NCBI RefSeq assembly: GCF_030816075.1
Contig: NZ_JAUSXO010000001.1
Span: 1,178,001 to 1,242,000 of the forward strand
Direction: 5' to 3'
Length of the DNA stretch: 64,000 nucleotides
Source of the DNA: Arthrobacter agilis
GTDB taxonomy: Bacteria > Actinomycetota > Actinomycetes > Actinomycetales > Micrococcaceae
The stretch's first letter is position 1; the number at the start of each line of letters is the position of its first letter. The translations under genes and the position numbers were made by a program. Shown here piece after piece: positions 41,974 through 51,270 of this stretch. Under the pieces are notes generated by a model. It had not been told where the DNA came from and ran no database searches. It saw only the letters and a program-made list of their open reading frames with translations.

Positions 41974-43616
41974 CCGTTCCCGTGCTGCGAGCGGCCCGAG
42001 CCGAGGGAGGCGATGACCGCGCGCAGCTGGTCCACGCCGGCCGTGCGGTCCGTGAGGTGGAGGCGGAGGACCGGCCGGCCGTGGTCCGCGAGCACCTGCG
42101 CGTCACCGGCGGCCTGCGCGGAGATCAGCTCCCCGAAGGTGAAGGGCCGGTCGGGGATCCCGAGGTCCGTGCTGCTCGCCCCGGTGAGCTGCAGGTACGC
42201 ACCGATCGGCGAGCCGCCCTTGTGGTACTGGCCGGTGGAGTGCAGGAAGCGCGGTCCCCAGCCGAACGTCACCGGGCGGCCCGTGGCCGCCGCGAGCGGC
42301 GAGCGGATCTCCTCGAGGGCTGCCTGGTGGTGGCGGTCGAGGTACGCCTGGACGGAGAGGTAACCGTTCGCGGGGATGGCCGCGAGGAGCGCCTCGAGCG
42401 CCTCGGTGACCGTCGTCGACGAACCGAGCAGCCCGGCGTCGCCGCGTACCTCCACGGCGCCGTCGACGAAGGCGGCCGGAGCGGGCTCCGGCTGGGCGTC
42501 CAGGAGGCCGCGGGCGGCCTTCTTCGCGGCCTCGACGTCGGGCTGGTCGAACGGGTTGATGCCGAGGAGCCGGCCGGCGACGGCGACGGCGTATTCCCAG
42601 ACGAACATCTGGCTGCCGAGCGTGCCGCTGACCGTGACGCGCGTGCCGCCGGTCATCTCGTCGCTGGGCGCCTCGTCGAACGGTGCCAGGAGGACGGGCA
42701 GGACGTCGTCGGCCACGTCGGCCAGCTCGGGAGCGCCGCTGGCGGCGACGACGGGCAGCAGGCCCGTGCCGAGCTTGCCGGTGGACTCCGCGATGAGCTG
42801 CTCGGCCCAGTCGGCGAAACCGGGGAGGCCGGAGCCCGCGTCGGCGAACACGATCTTGTCCCGGAGCGGGGCGGTGCCGCCGAGGACGGCGCCGAGCTGC
42901 AGCCCCACGTTGTCGTCGACGTCGTCGCCGAGGAATTCGGCGGCGTCCTCGGCGTCGTCCAGGAGCGCCTCGATGTCCGCGCCGGCGAGCCCGGAGGGGA
43001 CGAGGCCGAAGGCCGTGAGCGCCGAGTAGCGGCCGCCGACCTCGGGGTTCGCGTTGAACACCTTGCGGTAGCCCGCCGCGCGTGACGCCTCGTCGAGCGG
43101 CGACCCCGGATCCGTGACGATCACGATCCGCGAGGCTGCGTCGATCCCGGCGTCGGTGAAGGCCTGCTCGAACAGGCGCCGCTGGGAGTCGGTCTCGACG
43201 GTGGAACCGGATTTCGAGGAGACGACGATGGCGGTGCGCTGCAGGTCCTCCTCGAGGGCCGCACGGACCTGCTCCGGGTCGGTCGAGTCGAGGACGACGA
43301 GCGGGACGCCGGCCGCCTTCGTGATGACCTCGGGTGCGAGCGAGGAGCCGCCCATCCCGCAGAGCACGATGCGGTCGACACCTTCGGCGAGGAGGTCCGC
43401 GCGGAGACCGGCGATGTCCGGTACGAGGGCACGGGAGCCTTCGAAGAGGTCGAGCCAGCCGAGGCGGATCGACGCCTCGGATTCGGCGTCGGCGCCCCAG
43501 AGGGTGGGGTCCTTGGCCATGAGGCGGGAGGCGAAGCGTTCCTGGACGAGCGCGGGGACGGCCGACTCGACGGCGGCGAGGGCGTCCCCTGAGGCGGTAA
43601 GAGCGAATGAGCCCAT
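41970..43616 (-). CDS. pgi: Glucose-6-phosphate isomerase
   Basis: 548 residues. SIS-domain sugar isomerase; motifs LCGMGGSSLAPEVI (about 109-122), VSSKSGSTVETDS and, toward the C-terminus, GWGPRFLHSTGQYHKGG. This is the actinobacterial form that sits between tal and zwf. It starts 5 nt after tal with AAGGG upstream. Placement lets fructose-6-phosphate re-enter the oxidative branch. Confidence 0.95.
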   Translation of the reverse strand: MGSFALTASGDALAAVESAVPALVQERFASRLMAKDPTLWGADAESEASIRLGWLDLFEGSRALVPDIAGLRADLLAEGVDRIVLCGMGGSSLAPEVITKAAGVPLVVLDSTDPEQVRAALEEDLQRTAIVVSSKSGSTVETDSQRRLFEQAFTDAGIDAASRIVIVTDPGSPLDEASRAAGYRKVFNANPEVGGRYSALTAFGLVPSGLAGADIEALLDDAEDAAEFLGDDVDDNVGLQLGAVLGGTAPLRDKIVFADAGSGLPGFADWAEQLIAESTGKLGTGLLPVVAASGAPELADVADDVLPVLLAPFDEAPSDEMTGGTRVTVSGTLGSQMFVWEYAVAVAGRLLGINPFDQPDVEAAKKAARGLLDAQPEPAPAAFVDGAVEVRGDAGLLGSSTTVTEALEALLAAIPANGYLSVQAYLDRHHQAALEEIRSPLAAATGRPVTFGWGPRFLHSTGQYHKGGSPIGAYLQLTGASSTDLGIPDRPFTFGELISAQAAGDAQVLADHGRPVLRLHLTDRTAGVDQLRAVIASLGSGRSQHGNG

Positions 43617-43621
43617 GGGAA

Positions 43622-44734
43622 TCAGCCCTTCGCGGCGTCGAGGGCGGTCTGGACGGTCTCGAGGAGCTCCGACCAGCTGGTCACGAACTTGTCGAGGCCC
43701 TCGGTCTCGAGCTGACCGACGACCTCGTCGTAGGAGACCCCGACGGCGTCGAGCCGGTTGAGGAGCTCGTTGGATTCGTCGTACGTCCCGGTGACCGTGT
43801 CGCCCTCGACGACGCCGTGGTCGGCGGTCGCCAGGAGGGTCTTCTCCGGCATGGTGTTCACGACGTTCGGGGCGACGAGACCCACGACGTAGAGCGTGTC
43901 GGGGAGGGTCGGGTCCTTGACGCCCGTCGACGCCCACAGGGGGCGCTGCGGGTTGGCGCCCGCGGATTTCAGGACCTGCCAGCGCTCCGTGGCGAACTGC
44001 TCCTCGAAGATCTGGTAGGCGAGGCGTGCGTTGGCGAGCCCGGCCTTGCCCTTGAGCGCGGTGGCCTCGTCGGTGCCGATCGCGTCGAGCCGGGCATCGA
44101 TCTCGGCGTCGACGCGGGAGACGAAGAAGGACGCGACGGAGGTGATCTTCGACAGGTCGTGGCCGTTCTCCTTCGCCTGCTCGAGGCCGAGCATGAAGGC
44201 GTTGATGACGGCGCGGTAGCGCTCGAGGGAGAAGATCAGGGTGACGTTCACGCTGATGCCGGCGGCCAGGGTCTCCGTGATGGCCTCGAGGCCCTCGACG
44301 GTGGCGGGGATCTTGATGAGGACGTTGGTGCGCTGCACCTTGGCGTGCAGGCGCTTGGCCTCGGCGATCGTGCCCTGCGTGTCCCGGGACAGGCGCGGGT
44401 CCACCTCGATGGAGACGCGGCCGTCGGCGCCGTTGGTGCGCTTGGCCTCCTCCGCGAAGATGTCGCACGCCTGGGCGACGTCGTGGGTGGTGATGTCGAA
44501 GACGGCCTGGTCGACGTCGGCGCCCGCCTCGGCCAGCGCGCCGACCTGGGAGGCGTAGGACTCGCCCTTCTTCAGCGCCGCGGCGAAGATGCTCGGGTTG
44601 GTCGTGACGCCGACCACGTTCAGGTCCTCGATCAGGTGCTTGAAGGCGCCCGAGTTGATGCGTTCCCGGGAGAGGTCGTCGAGCCAGATGGAAACGCCGG
44701 CGGCCGAGAGGTCAGCCGTGGGTGATGCGGTCAT
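43622..44734 (-). CDS. tal: Transaldolase
   Basis: 370 residues, the long actinobacterial type (TalB-like, class with GVTTNPSIF). Schiff-base Lys in NVLIKIPAT (about 137-145). Moves a dihydroxyacetone unit in the non-oxidative pentose phosphate pathway. AAGGAG lies 7 nt before the ATG. A 36-bp perfect palindrome stands between tkt and this gene. Confidence 0.97.
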   Translation of the reverse strand: MTASPTADLSAAGVSIWLDDLSRERINSGAFKHLIEDLNVVGVTTNPSIFAAALKKGESYASQVGALAEAGADVDQAVFDITTHDVAQACDIFAEEAKRTNGADGRVSIEVDPRLSRDTQGTIAEAKRLHAKVQRTNVLIKIPATVEGLEAITETLAAGISVNVTLIFSLERYRAVINAFMLGLEQAKENGHDLSKITSVASFFVSRVDAEIDARLDAIGTDEATALKGKAGLANARLAYQIFEEQFATERWQVLKSAGANPQRPLWASTGVKDPTLPDTLYVVGLVAPNVVNTMPEKTLLATADHGVVEGDTVTGTYDESNELLNRLDAVGVSYDEVVGQLETEGLDKFVTSWSELLETVQTALDAAKG

Positions 44735-44803
44735 GGTGTGCTCCTTTTCCGCTTCCGCGGAATGTGTACTGGACGGATCGAACGGATCGAACGGAGGTTC
44801 GGG

Positions 44804-44839
44804 GCTGCTCCCGGGCCGGCGCGCCGGCCCGGGAGCAGC
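44804..44839 (-). terminator. 36-bp perfect palindrome between tkt and tal
   Basis: 18-bp arms with no spacer (44804-44821 / 44822-44839), almost all G/C, 5 nt after the tkt stop. It is too strong to ignore in RNA, yet tal lies downstream on the same strand. It could be a partial terminator or a 3' stabiliser that sets the tkt:tal ratio. Confidence 0.75.
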
Positions 44840-44844
44840 AGCGG

Positions 44845-47031
44845 CTACTGCTGGTCGCCGGTCTCGGTGGCGCGCTCACCGGAGGGCATGGCCGCCGTGC
44901 CGTTGGGGGCCAGCGGGTCGGCGGAGACGGCCTCGAGGGAGTCCTTGGCGGCCGCCACGACGGCGTCCGCGGTGATGCCGAACTCGCGGTAGAGCGTCTT
45001 GTAGTCGGCGGACGCACCGAAGTGCTCCAGGGATACGCTGCGTCCGGCGTCGCCGACGATCCCGTGCCAGCTCTGCGAGACGCCGGCCTCGACGGAGACG
45101 CGGGCGCGGAGGGCGCGCGGCAGTACGCTCTCGCGGTAGCCGGCGTCCTGGGCGTTGAACCACTCGAGGCACGGCATGGAGACCACGCGTGCGGCGATGC
45201 CCTGGGCTTCGAGCGCCTCGCGTGCCTCGACGGCGAGCTGGACCTCGGAGCCGGTGCCGATCAGGATGACGTCGGGGGAGCCGTTCCTGGCTTCCGCGAG
45301 GACGTATCCGCCCCGGGCCACGCCCTCGGCCGAGCCGAAGGTGTCGCCCTCGGCCGCGCCGTCGCCGCGCTCGTACGTCGGGATGTTCTGGCGGGTCAGC
45401 ACGATACCGGCGGGGTTCTTCGTGTTCTCGAGGATCGTGCGCCAGGCGACGGCCACCTCGTTCGCGTCGCCGGGACGGACGACGTCGAGCCCCGGGACGG
45501 TGCGGAGCGAGGAGAGCTGCTCGACCGGCTGGTGCGTGGGCCCGTCCTCGCCGAGTCCGATGGAGTCGTGGGTCCATACGTAGACCGCCGGGACGCCCAT
45601 GAGGGCGCCGAGGCGCACGGCCGGGCGCTGGTAGTCGCTGAAGATCAGGAAGGTGCCGGAGAAGGCGCGGGTGCTGCTGTGCATGACGATGCCGTTGACG
45701 ATCGCGGCGGCGGCGTGTTCGCGGATGCCGAAGTGCAGCACACGGCCGTAGGGGCCGCCGGACCATGCCTTGGTCTGCCGGTTCTCGGGGACGAACGACG
45801 CCGCGCCCTCGATCGTGGTGTTGTTCGACTCGGCGAGGTCGGCGCTGCCGCCCCACAGTTCGGGGAGTGCGGGGCCGATCGCCGTGAGGACCTTGCCGGA
45901 CGCGGCACGCGTGGACATGTCCTTGCCCGCCTCGAACGTGGGCAGGCTCGCCTCCCAGCCGTCGGGCAGCCTGCGCTCCTGGATGCGCTCCAGCAGGGCC
46001 GCCTCCTCGGCGTGGCCGGCCTTCCAGGAGTCGAAGCCCTCCTGCCAGGCGCTGTGCGCCTCGGCGCCGCGTCCCACCACGCCACGTGCGTGCTCCAGGA
46101 CCTCGGGGTCGACGTCGAAGTGCTTGTCCGGGTCGAAGCCGAGGGCCTCCTTGAGGGCTGCGACCTCGTCCTTGCCGAGCGCGGACCCGTGGATCTTGCC
46201 CGTGTTCTGCTTGTTCGGGGCCGGGTAGCCGATGATGGTGCGCAGCGAGACGATGCTCGGCCGGGAGGTCTCGTTCTTCGCGGCCAGGAGTGCCGTGTAG
46301 AGCTCGGCGACGTCCTCGACGTACTCGCCGGTCTTCGTCCAGTCGACACGCTGGGTGTGCCAGCCGTACGCCTCGTAGCGCTTCAGCACGTCCTCGGTGA
46401 AGGCGATGTCCGTGTCGTCCTCGATGGAGATGTGGTTCTCGTCGTAGAGCACCACGAGGCTGCCGAGCTGCTGGTGGCCCGCGAGGGAGGACGCCTCGGA
46501 CGTCACGCCCTCCTGGAGGTCGCCGTCGGAGGCGATGACCCAGATGTTGTGGTCGAAGGGGCTGGTGCCGGCGGGGGCGTCGGGGTCGAACATGCCGCGC
46601 TGGCGGCGCTGCCCGTAGGCGAAGCCGACCGCCGTGGACAGGCCCTGGCCGAGGGGTCCCGTGGTGATCTCCACGCCCCGGGTGTGACGGTACTCGGGGT
46701 GGCCCGGGGTGAGGGAGCCCCAGGTGCGCAGGGCCTGCAGGTCGGCGATCTCCAGGCCGTAGCCGGAGAGGAACAGCTGGATGTAGAGGGTCAGCGAGGT
46801 GTGCCCGGGGGAGAGGACGAAGCGGTCGCGACCGGTCCACTCGGCGTCCGTCGGGTCGTGCCGCATGAGCCGCTGGAACAGGAGATAGGCGGCCGGGGCG
46901 AGGCTCATCGCCGTCCCGGGGTGTCCGTTGCCCACCTTCTCGACGGCGTCGGCGGCGAGGACACGCACGGTGTCCACGGCCTTCTGGTCGAGCTCGGTCC
47001 AGGTCAATTCCTGCTGTTGGGTCTGCGGCAC
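44845..47031 (-). CDS. tkt: Transketolase
   Basis: 728 residues. Thiamine diphosphate enzyme of the non-oxidative pentose phosphate pathway. [12 protein letters not shown] near 33-44, the ThDP/Mg motif SDGDLQEG with its downstream Asn in LYDENH, and the C-terminal transketolase domain ([11 protein letters not shown]). GTG start with GAGGGG upstream. Leads the tkt-tal-pgi-zwf-opcA-pgl operon behind a promoter covered by a large dyad. Confidence 0.97.
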   Translation of the reverse strand: MPQTQQQELTWTELDQKAVDTVRVLAADAVEKVGNGHPGTAMSLAPAAYLLFQRLMRHDPTDAEWTGRDRFVLSPGHTSLTLYIQLFLSGYGLEIADLQALRTWGSLTPGHPEYRHTRGVEITTGPLGQGLSTAVGFAYGQRRQRGMFDPDAPAGTSPFDHNIWVIASDGDLQEGVTSEASSLAGHQQLGSLVVLYDENHISIEDDTDIAFTEDVLKRYEAYGWHTQRVDWTKTGEYVEDVAELYTALLAAKNETSRPSIVSLRTIIGYPAPNKQNTGKIHGSALGKDEVAALKEALGFDPDKHFDVDPEVLEHARGVVGRGAEAHSAWQEGFDSWKAGHAEEAALLERIQERRLPDGWEASLPTFEAGKDMSTRAASGKVLTAIGPALPELWGGSADLAESNNTTIEGAASFVPENRQTKAWSGGPYGRVLHFGIREHAAAAIVNGIVMHSSTRAFSGTFLIFSDYQRPAVRLGALMGVPAVYVWTHDSIGLGEDGPTHQPVEQLSSLRTVPGLDVVRPGDANEVAVAWRTILENTKNPAGIVLTRQNIPTYERGDGAAEGDTFGSAEGVARGGYVLAEARNGSPDVILIGTGSEVQLAVEAREALEAQGIAARVVSMPCLEWFNAQDAGYRESVLPRALRARVSVEAGVSQSWHGIVGDAGRSVSLEHFGASADYKTLYREFGITADAVVAAAKDSLEAVSADPLAPNGTAAMPSGERATETGDQQ

Positions 47032-47061
47032 GTTTCCGGGCCCCTCTCTGTCCGGAACGGC

Positions 47062-47099
47062 ACCCTAGCCGGCGACGGCGTACCTCGAGGCACGCCGTC
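47062..47099 (-). promoter_or_regulatory. tkt promoter with 26-bp operator-like dyad
   Basis: -10 box TAGGGT (47067-47062). Immediately upstream lies GACGGCGT-A-CCTCGAGG-C-ACGCCGTC (47074-47099): 8-bp outer arms and an 8-bp self-complementary core with a single mismatched pair. It fills the -35 position, so a bound protein would repress, or a regulator would recruit polymerase. Confidence 0.65.
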
Positions 47100-47450
47100 G
47101 GGCTGGCCGTTCACCGTTGAATCATGCGAAGTTCGGCTCCGACCGGGGACAGCACGGAATCCGGACGACATGGTCCGGACGTGCATCCACAGCGGGCTTT
47201 CGAATCCACACTATCCCTTCCGGACAGCGTTGCGCCGTGGGAGGCGAAGAATGTCCTTCCGCGTACGCGGGGGTTGCGCGGCGGTGCTCCGGCCCCTCCG
47301 TCCGCGCCCGGCACCGGCCGCGGACGTCGGCGGATCGGCCGGCTGCGCCGCGCATGCCGCGCCGTGCGACAGGGAGGGGCGGGGAGCGCCACGGACCGCG
47401 GCGGCCCGCAAGGGGCACGGCGGCGGGACCGGGCCCGATTTCTACACAGC
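47100..47450. other. Non-coding spacer between tkt and ctaB
   Basis: Part of a 476-bp divergent spacer, the longest gene-free stretch here. I see no convincing gene: open frames have odd composition (Arg/Pro-rich) and lack ribosome sites. GTCCGGA-type inverted repeats occur around 47159-47180. Otherwise nothing recognised. Confidence 0.5.
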
Positions 47451-47480
47451 GTAAAAGGGTATGATGGCTATGTCTTTTAC
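47451..47480 (+). promoter_or_regulatory. ctaB promoter with inverted repeat
   Basis: -10 box TATGAT (47460-47465) lies inside GTAAAAG (47451-47457) and CTTTTAC (47474-47480), a perfect 7-bp inverted repeat and an AT-rich patch in GC-rich DNA. Candidate operator. Confidence 0.55.
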
Positions 47481-47507
47481 TCCGGAAAGAAACGAAAGTG
47501 TTGCCTC

Positions 47508-48452
47508 GTGAAGACCCAGCAGGCCCCTGCTCCGGCACGTTCCCCGCAGGCCCGTCAGGGTTTCGGCCGCAAGGCGAAGGCCTACCTCGCGCTGACGAAG
47601 CCCCGCGTGATCGAGCTTCTGCTGGTGACCACTCTTCCCACCATGATCTTCGCGCAGGGCGGCTTCCCGCCGCTCGGGCTCATCCTCGCGACCATGGTCG
47701 GTGGCGCACTCGCGGCCGGCAGCGCGGGCGCCTTCAACTGCTACATCGACCGTGACATCGACAAGCTCATGCACCGCACGGAGAACCGTCCGCTCGTCAC
47801 GGGCGAGGTGACGCCGCGCGAAGCCCTCGCCTTCTCCTGGATCCTCGGCCTCGTGGCGATCGCCGTCCTCTGGTTCGGCGCCAACCCGCTCGCCGGGATG
47901 CTCGGCGTCGCGGCGATCTTCCTGTACGTCGTGGTCTACACCCTCGTGCTCAAGCGCCGCACGTCGCAGAACATCGTCTGGGGCGGGGCGGCCGGCTGCA
48001 TGCCCGTGCTCATCGCCTGGGCCGCCGTCACGCATTCCGTCGAGTGGCCCGCCGTCGTGCTGTTCCTCATCATCTTCCTGTGGACGCCCCCGCACTACTG
48101 GCCGCTGTCCATGAAGTACGGCGACGACTACCGTGCGGCCAGCGTCCCCATGCTCGGCGCCATCGCCGGCGCGCGCGTGGTGTCCGTCCAGGTGGTCCTC
48201 TACGCCTGGGCGATGGTGGCCTGCTCGCTCCTGCTGATCCCCGCGGGGGCAGGCTGGGTGTACTCCGTCGCGGCGCTCGTCGGCGGCGCCTGGTTCATCC
48301 GCGAGTCCCACCGGCTGTACTCGCTGGCCCAGCAGGGCGAGCTGAGCCCCAAGGCCGCCATGAAGGTCTTCCACGGCTCCATCAGCTACCTGACGGTGCT
48401 GTTCCTGGCCCTGGCGATCGACCCCTTCGTCGGATCGGCCGTCCTGGCCTGA
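47508..48452 (+). CDS. ctaB: Protohaem IX farnesyltransferase (haem O synthase)
   Basis: 314 residues, UbiA family with about nine membrane helices. Prenyl-diphosphate sites [20 protein letters not shown] (about 83-102) and [13 protein letters not shown]. Converts haem B to haem O for aa3-type cytochrome oxidase; the product feeds CtaA encoded nearby. GTG 47508 lacks a good Shine-Dalgarno. A short open frame (47464 or 47470 to 47511) ends in TGA overlapping this GTG. Confidence 0.95.
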   Translation: MKTQQAPAPARSPQARQGFGRKAKAYLALTKPRVIELLLVTTLPTMIFAQGGFPPLGLILATMVGGALAAGSAGAFNCYIDRDIDKLMHRTENRPLVTGEVTPREALAFSWILGLVAIAVLWFGANPLAGMLGVAAIFLYVVVYTLVLKRRTSQNIVWGGAAGCMPVLIAWAAVTHSVEWPAVVLFLIIFLWTPPHYWPLSMKYGDDYRAASVPMLGAIAGARVVSVQVVLYAWAMVACSLLLIPAGAGWVYSVAALVGGAWFIRESHRLYSLAQQGELSPKAAMKVFHGSISYLTVLFLALAIDPFVGSAVLA

Positions 48453-48482
48453 CCCGGCTCGGCCGTCCTGGCCTGACCCGGC
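48435..48482 (+). repeat. 24-bp perfect tandem duplication at the ctaB 3' end
   Basis: Unit 48435-48458 (last ctaB codons, stop and 6 nt) is copied exactly at 48459-48482, leaving a relic of the ctaB tail after the real stop. Confidence 0.95.
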
Positions 48483-48518
48483 GCAGGAGGCGGGCGTCGT
48501 CCGCCTAGGCTTGCTGTC

Positions 48519-49418
48519 ATGGACTTCACCGGACTCATCGCCTACCCCATCACCCCGTTCGACGCCGAGGGGTTCGTCAGCCACGACGACCTCCGCGGCC
48601 TCGTGAGCGGCCTGGCCGCGTCCGGGATCGACGCCGTCACTGTGCTCGGATCCTCGGGCAGCTTCGCCTACCTGGAGCGCTCCGAACGCGCGCAGGTGGC
48701 CCGGACCGCCATCGAGGCGATGGACGGCCGGCTCCCCGTCGCGGTGGGCATCAGCTCCGTCGGCACCCGCGAGGTGCTCGATGCCGCCGTCGACGCCCAG
48801 GCGGCCGGCGCCGACGGTCTCGTCCTCTCTCCCGTCTCCTACGTGCCCCTGACCGACGACGAGGTGCTGGCCCAGGTGCGCGCGGTGTGCGCCGTGACGG
48901 ATCTGCCGGTCTGCCTGTACAACAACCCCGGCACGACGCAGTTCGACTACTCGCTGCGCGTGGTGGCCGAGCTGTCCGCCCTGCCGCAGGTCGTCGCGTT
49001 CAAGGACACCGCCGCCGATGCGGAGACCTTCAACGCCCGGCACGCGGAGCTCGCACCGCTCGTGGGGGACGGTTTCAGCCACGGGGTGAGCGGTGACCTG
49101 CTCATGCTGACCGGGGAGGTCGCGGCCGACGCGTGGCACAGCGGGCCCGCCGCGCTCCTGCCGACGTACTACGGGCGCCTCCGCGCCGCCGTCGTCGCCG
49201 GGGACCGCGCCGAGACCGAGCGCGTGCGCTCCGTCCTCGGACCCCTCGTGGATCACGTGGCAGGGCTGCGGAAGATCAGCGGCCTCCACCTGCTGGCCCG
49301 CGCCTGCGGCATCGCCGCGGGAGATCCGCGCCCGCCCCTGCTGCCGAGCCCGGGGTCCGAACTGCGCGAGCTCGGGCGCCTCCTCGACCTCCTGGAAGCG
49401 GAGTTCCAGGACCGCTGA
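48519..49418 (+). CDS. Dihydrodipicolinate synthase/N-acetylneuraminate lyase family protein
   Basis: 299 residues, (beta/alpha)8 aldolase. Schiff-base Lys in VVAFKDTA (about 158-165), YNNPGTT pyruvate site, and an N-terminal GLIAYPITPFD start. The expected GTTGE reads GSSGS, so it is probably not the biosynthetic DapA but another pyruvate-dependent lyase; substrate unknown. TAGGCT (48506-48511) is 7 nt before the ATG (leaderless). Confidence 0.88.
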   Translation: MDFTGLIAYPITPFDAEGFVSHDDLRGLVSGLAASGIDAVTVLGSSGSFAYLERSERAQVARTAIEAMDGRLPVAVGISSVGTREVLDAAVDAQAAGADGLVLSPVSYVPLTDDEVLAQVRAVCAVTDLPVCLYNNPGTTQFDYSLRVVAELSALPQVVAFKDTAADAETFNARHAELAPLVGDGFSHGVSGDLLMLTGEVAADAWHSGPAALLPTYYGRLRAAVVAGDRAETERVRSVLGPLVDHVAGLRKISGLHLLARACGIAAGDPRPPLLPSPGSELRELGRLLDLLEAEFQDR

Positions 49419-49517
49419 GGCGCGGTGCGCCGGCATCGACCGGCGTCGACCTGTCGGCCGCCGCTCCACTCACCACACGATGACGGGCGAGCCGCACGCC
49501 GGTGGTGCGGAGGGCGT

Positions 49518-50489
49518 CTACGCCACGGACTGCCGCTCGCCGGCCCGGGTAGCGGTGGCGGGCAGCGGCTTCGTGGTGGTCCCGGTGTAGAGCGCGTGGA
49601 CCGCCGCGGCCATGAGCAGCGACGCCCCGAGCATGTGCAGGGCCACGAGGGCGATCGGCAGGTGCAGGAAGTGCTGCGTGTACCCGATGACACCCTGGGC
49701 GACGACGATGGCGGCGAGCATCACGAGGGCCTTGCGCAGTGCCCCGTGGACACGGTCGCGGTAGGCGACCACGACGGCAAGGGCCACCGTGGCGACGAGC
49801 AGGTACACCGGGAGGGCGTGCAGGCGGGTGACCAGGAGCGCGTCGAGCCCGTTGCGCGCGGCCCCGTGATCTCCGGCGTGCGGGCCGGACCCCGTCACGA
49901 CGACCCCCAGGAGGACGGCGACCGAGGTGAGCACCGCCGCGATCACGAGCAGGCGGCGCAGGAGCGGCGGCGCGGCCGGTGCGCGGCGTTCCCGGTAGTC
50001 CGCCGTGGTGAGCCGCGCACGGTTCACCAGCACCGTGGCGAGCGCGACGAGGACCATCGACACGACGAAGTGGAGTCCCACGATCCAGGGATTGAGGCCG
50101 GTCCACACCGTGATGCCGCCGATGACGGCCTGCGCGGGGATGCCCAGGAAGAGCCCGACGGACAGCCGGAACAGGTCCTTGCGCTCCCGCCGCATGCCGA
50201 GGACGGCGACGATCATCGCCACGGCGATGACGACCAGCACGAAGGTCAGGAGCCGGTTGCCGAACTCGATGACGCCGTGGAAGCCCATCTCCGGGGTGGT
50301 GATGATCGAGTCGGGCGTGCAGCGCGGCCACTCCGGGCAGCCGAGCCCGGACGCCGTGAGGCGGACAGCGCCGCCCGTGACCACGATGGCGATCTGCGAG
50401 ACCAGGGACGCCACGGCGAGCCGGCGCACGAGCGGCGTCGTGGTGCGGGGGAGGGTGTCCGGGATGCGGGACAGGACGGGGAAGGTCAT
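49518..50489 (-). CDS. ctaA: Haem A synthase (COX15/CtaA)
   Basis: 323 residues with eight membrane helices. Haem-ligand histidines are seen in MGFHGVIEFGNR, GLHFVVS, TRLHALPV and ALHMLG. GCPEWPRC provides the conserved Cys pair between the first helices. Oxidises haem O to haem A for cytochrome aa3. It starts 4 nt after the ABC permease stop, so it is cotranscribed with the ABC genes. Confidence 0.93.
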   Translation of the reverse strand: MTFPVLSRIPDTLPRTTTPLVRRLAVASLVSQIAIVVTGGAVRLTASGLGCPEWPRCTPDSIITTPEMGFHGVIEFGNRLLTFVLVVIAVAMIVAVLGMRRERKDLFRLSVGLFLGIPAQAVIGGITVWTGLNPWIVGLHFVVSMVLVALATVLVNRARLTTADYRERRAPAAPPLLRRLLVIAAVLTSVAVLLGVVVTGSGPHAGDHGAARNGLDALLVTRLHALPVYLLVATVALAVVVAYRDRVHGALRKALVMLAAIVVAQGVIGYTQHFLHLPIALVALHMLGASLLMAAAVHALYTGTTTKPLPATATRAGERQSVA

Positions 50490-50493
50490 GCGT

Positions 50494-51270
50494 TCAGCTC
50501 CATTTGAACCAGCGGATGGCCGCCAGACTGGCGAGGGTGGCCCAGGCGAGGAGCACCAGGCACGGGATCGGATCGAGGACGCCGTCCAGGAGGGCGTCCC
50601 GCAACCCGTCGCCCAGGGCGGCGGACGGGAGGACGGCGACGAACGGCTCGGCGGCGGCGGGCAGGCTCGCCGCCGGGATGATGACCCCGCCCGCCGCGGC
50701 GAGCAGGATCCACACGAGATTGGTGACGGCGAGTGTGGCTTCGGGGCGAAGGGTCCCGGCCACGAGCAGGCCGAGTGCCGTGAAAGCTGCCGAGCCGATG
50801 AGCAGCAGGAGCGCCGCCGGGAGCAGTCCCTCGGGCCGAGGCGACCAGCCCATGAGCAGGGCGGCGCCGCCGATCACCACCAGCTGGACGGCGAGGACGG
50901 CGGCGACGGCCACCGCCTTGCCGAGGATCAGCCCCGACCGCCCGAGGGGCGTGGTCGAGAGGAAGCGGAGGACGCCGTACCGGCGGTCGAAGCCCGTGGC
51001 GATGCCCTGACCGGTGAAGGCCGTGGACATGGTGCAGAGGGCGAGGACGCCGGGAGCGGCGATGTCGATGCGGCTGGGGCCGTACGCGTCGAGCAGCGGC
51101 GTGATCACCAGGGCGGTCAGGGCCAGGAGCGGGAGCACGATGGCCAGCACGAGCTGCTCGCCGTTGCGGAGCATGGCCAGCGCCTCGTAGCCGCCGTGGC
51201 GCAGCACGCGTGCGGCGAGGGGTGCCGCCGTGCCGGGGGAGGATGGCCGGGCCGCGGCGCTCGTGGTCAT
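50494..51270 (-). CDS. ABC-2 type transporter permease
   Basis: 258 residues with six hydrophobic helices after a 40-residue cytoplasmic N-terminus; TGFDRRYGVLRFLSTTPLGR is the coupling-helix region typical of ABC-2 permeases. ATG 51270 overlaps the ATPase stop as ATGA. Homologous ABC pairs lie between ctaB/ctaA and suf in other actinobacteria; the cargo is unknown. Confidence 0.9.
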   Translation of the reverse strand: MTTSAAARPSSPGTAAPLAARVLRHGGYEALAMLRNGEQLVLAIVLPLLALTALVITPLLDAYGPSRIDIAAPGVLALCTMSTAFTGQGIATGFDRRYGVLRFLSTTPLGRSGLILGKAVAVAAVLAVQLVVIGGAALLMGWSPRPEGLLPAALLLLIGSAAFTALGLLVAGTLRPEATLAVTNLVWILLAAAGGVIIPAASLPAAAEPFVAVLPSAALGDGLRDALLDGVLDPIPCLVLLAWATLASLAAIRWFKWS

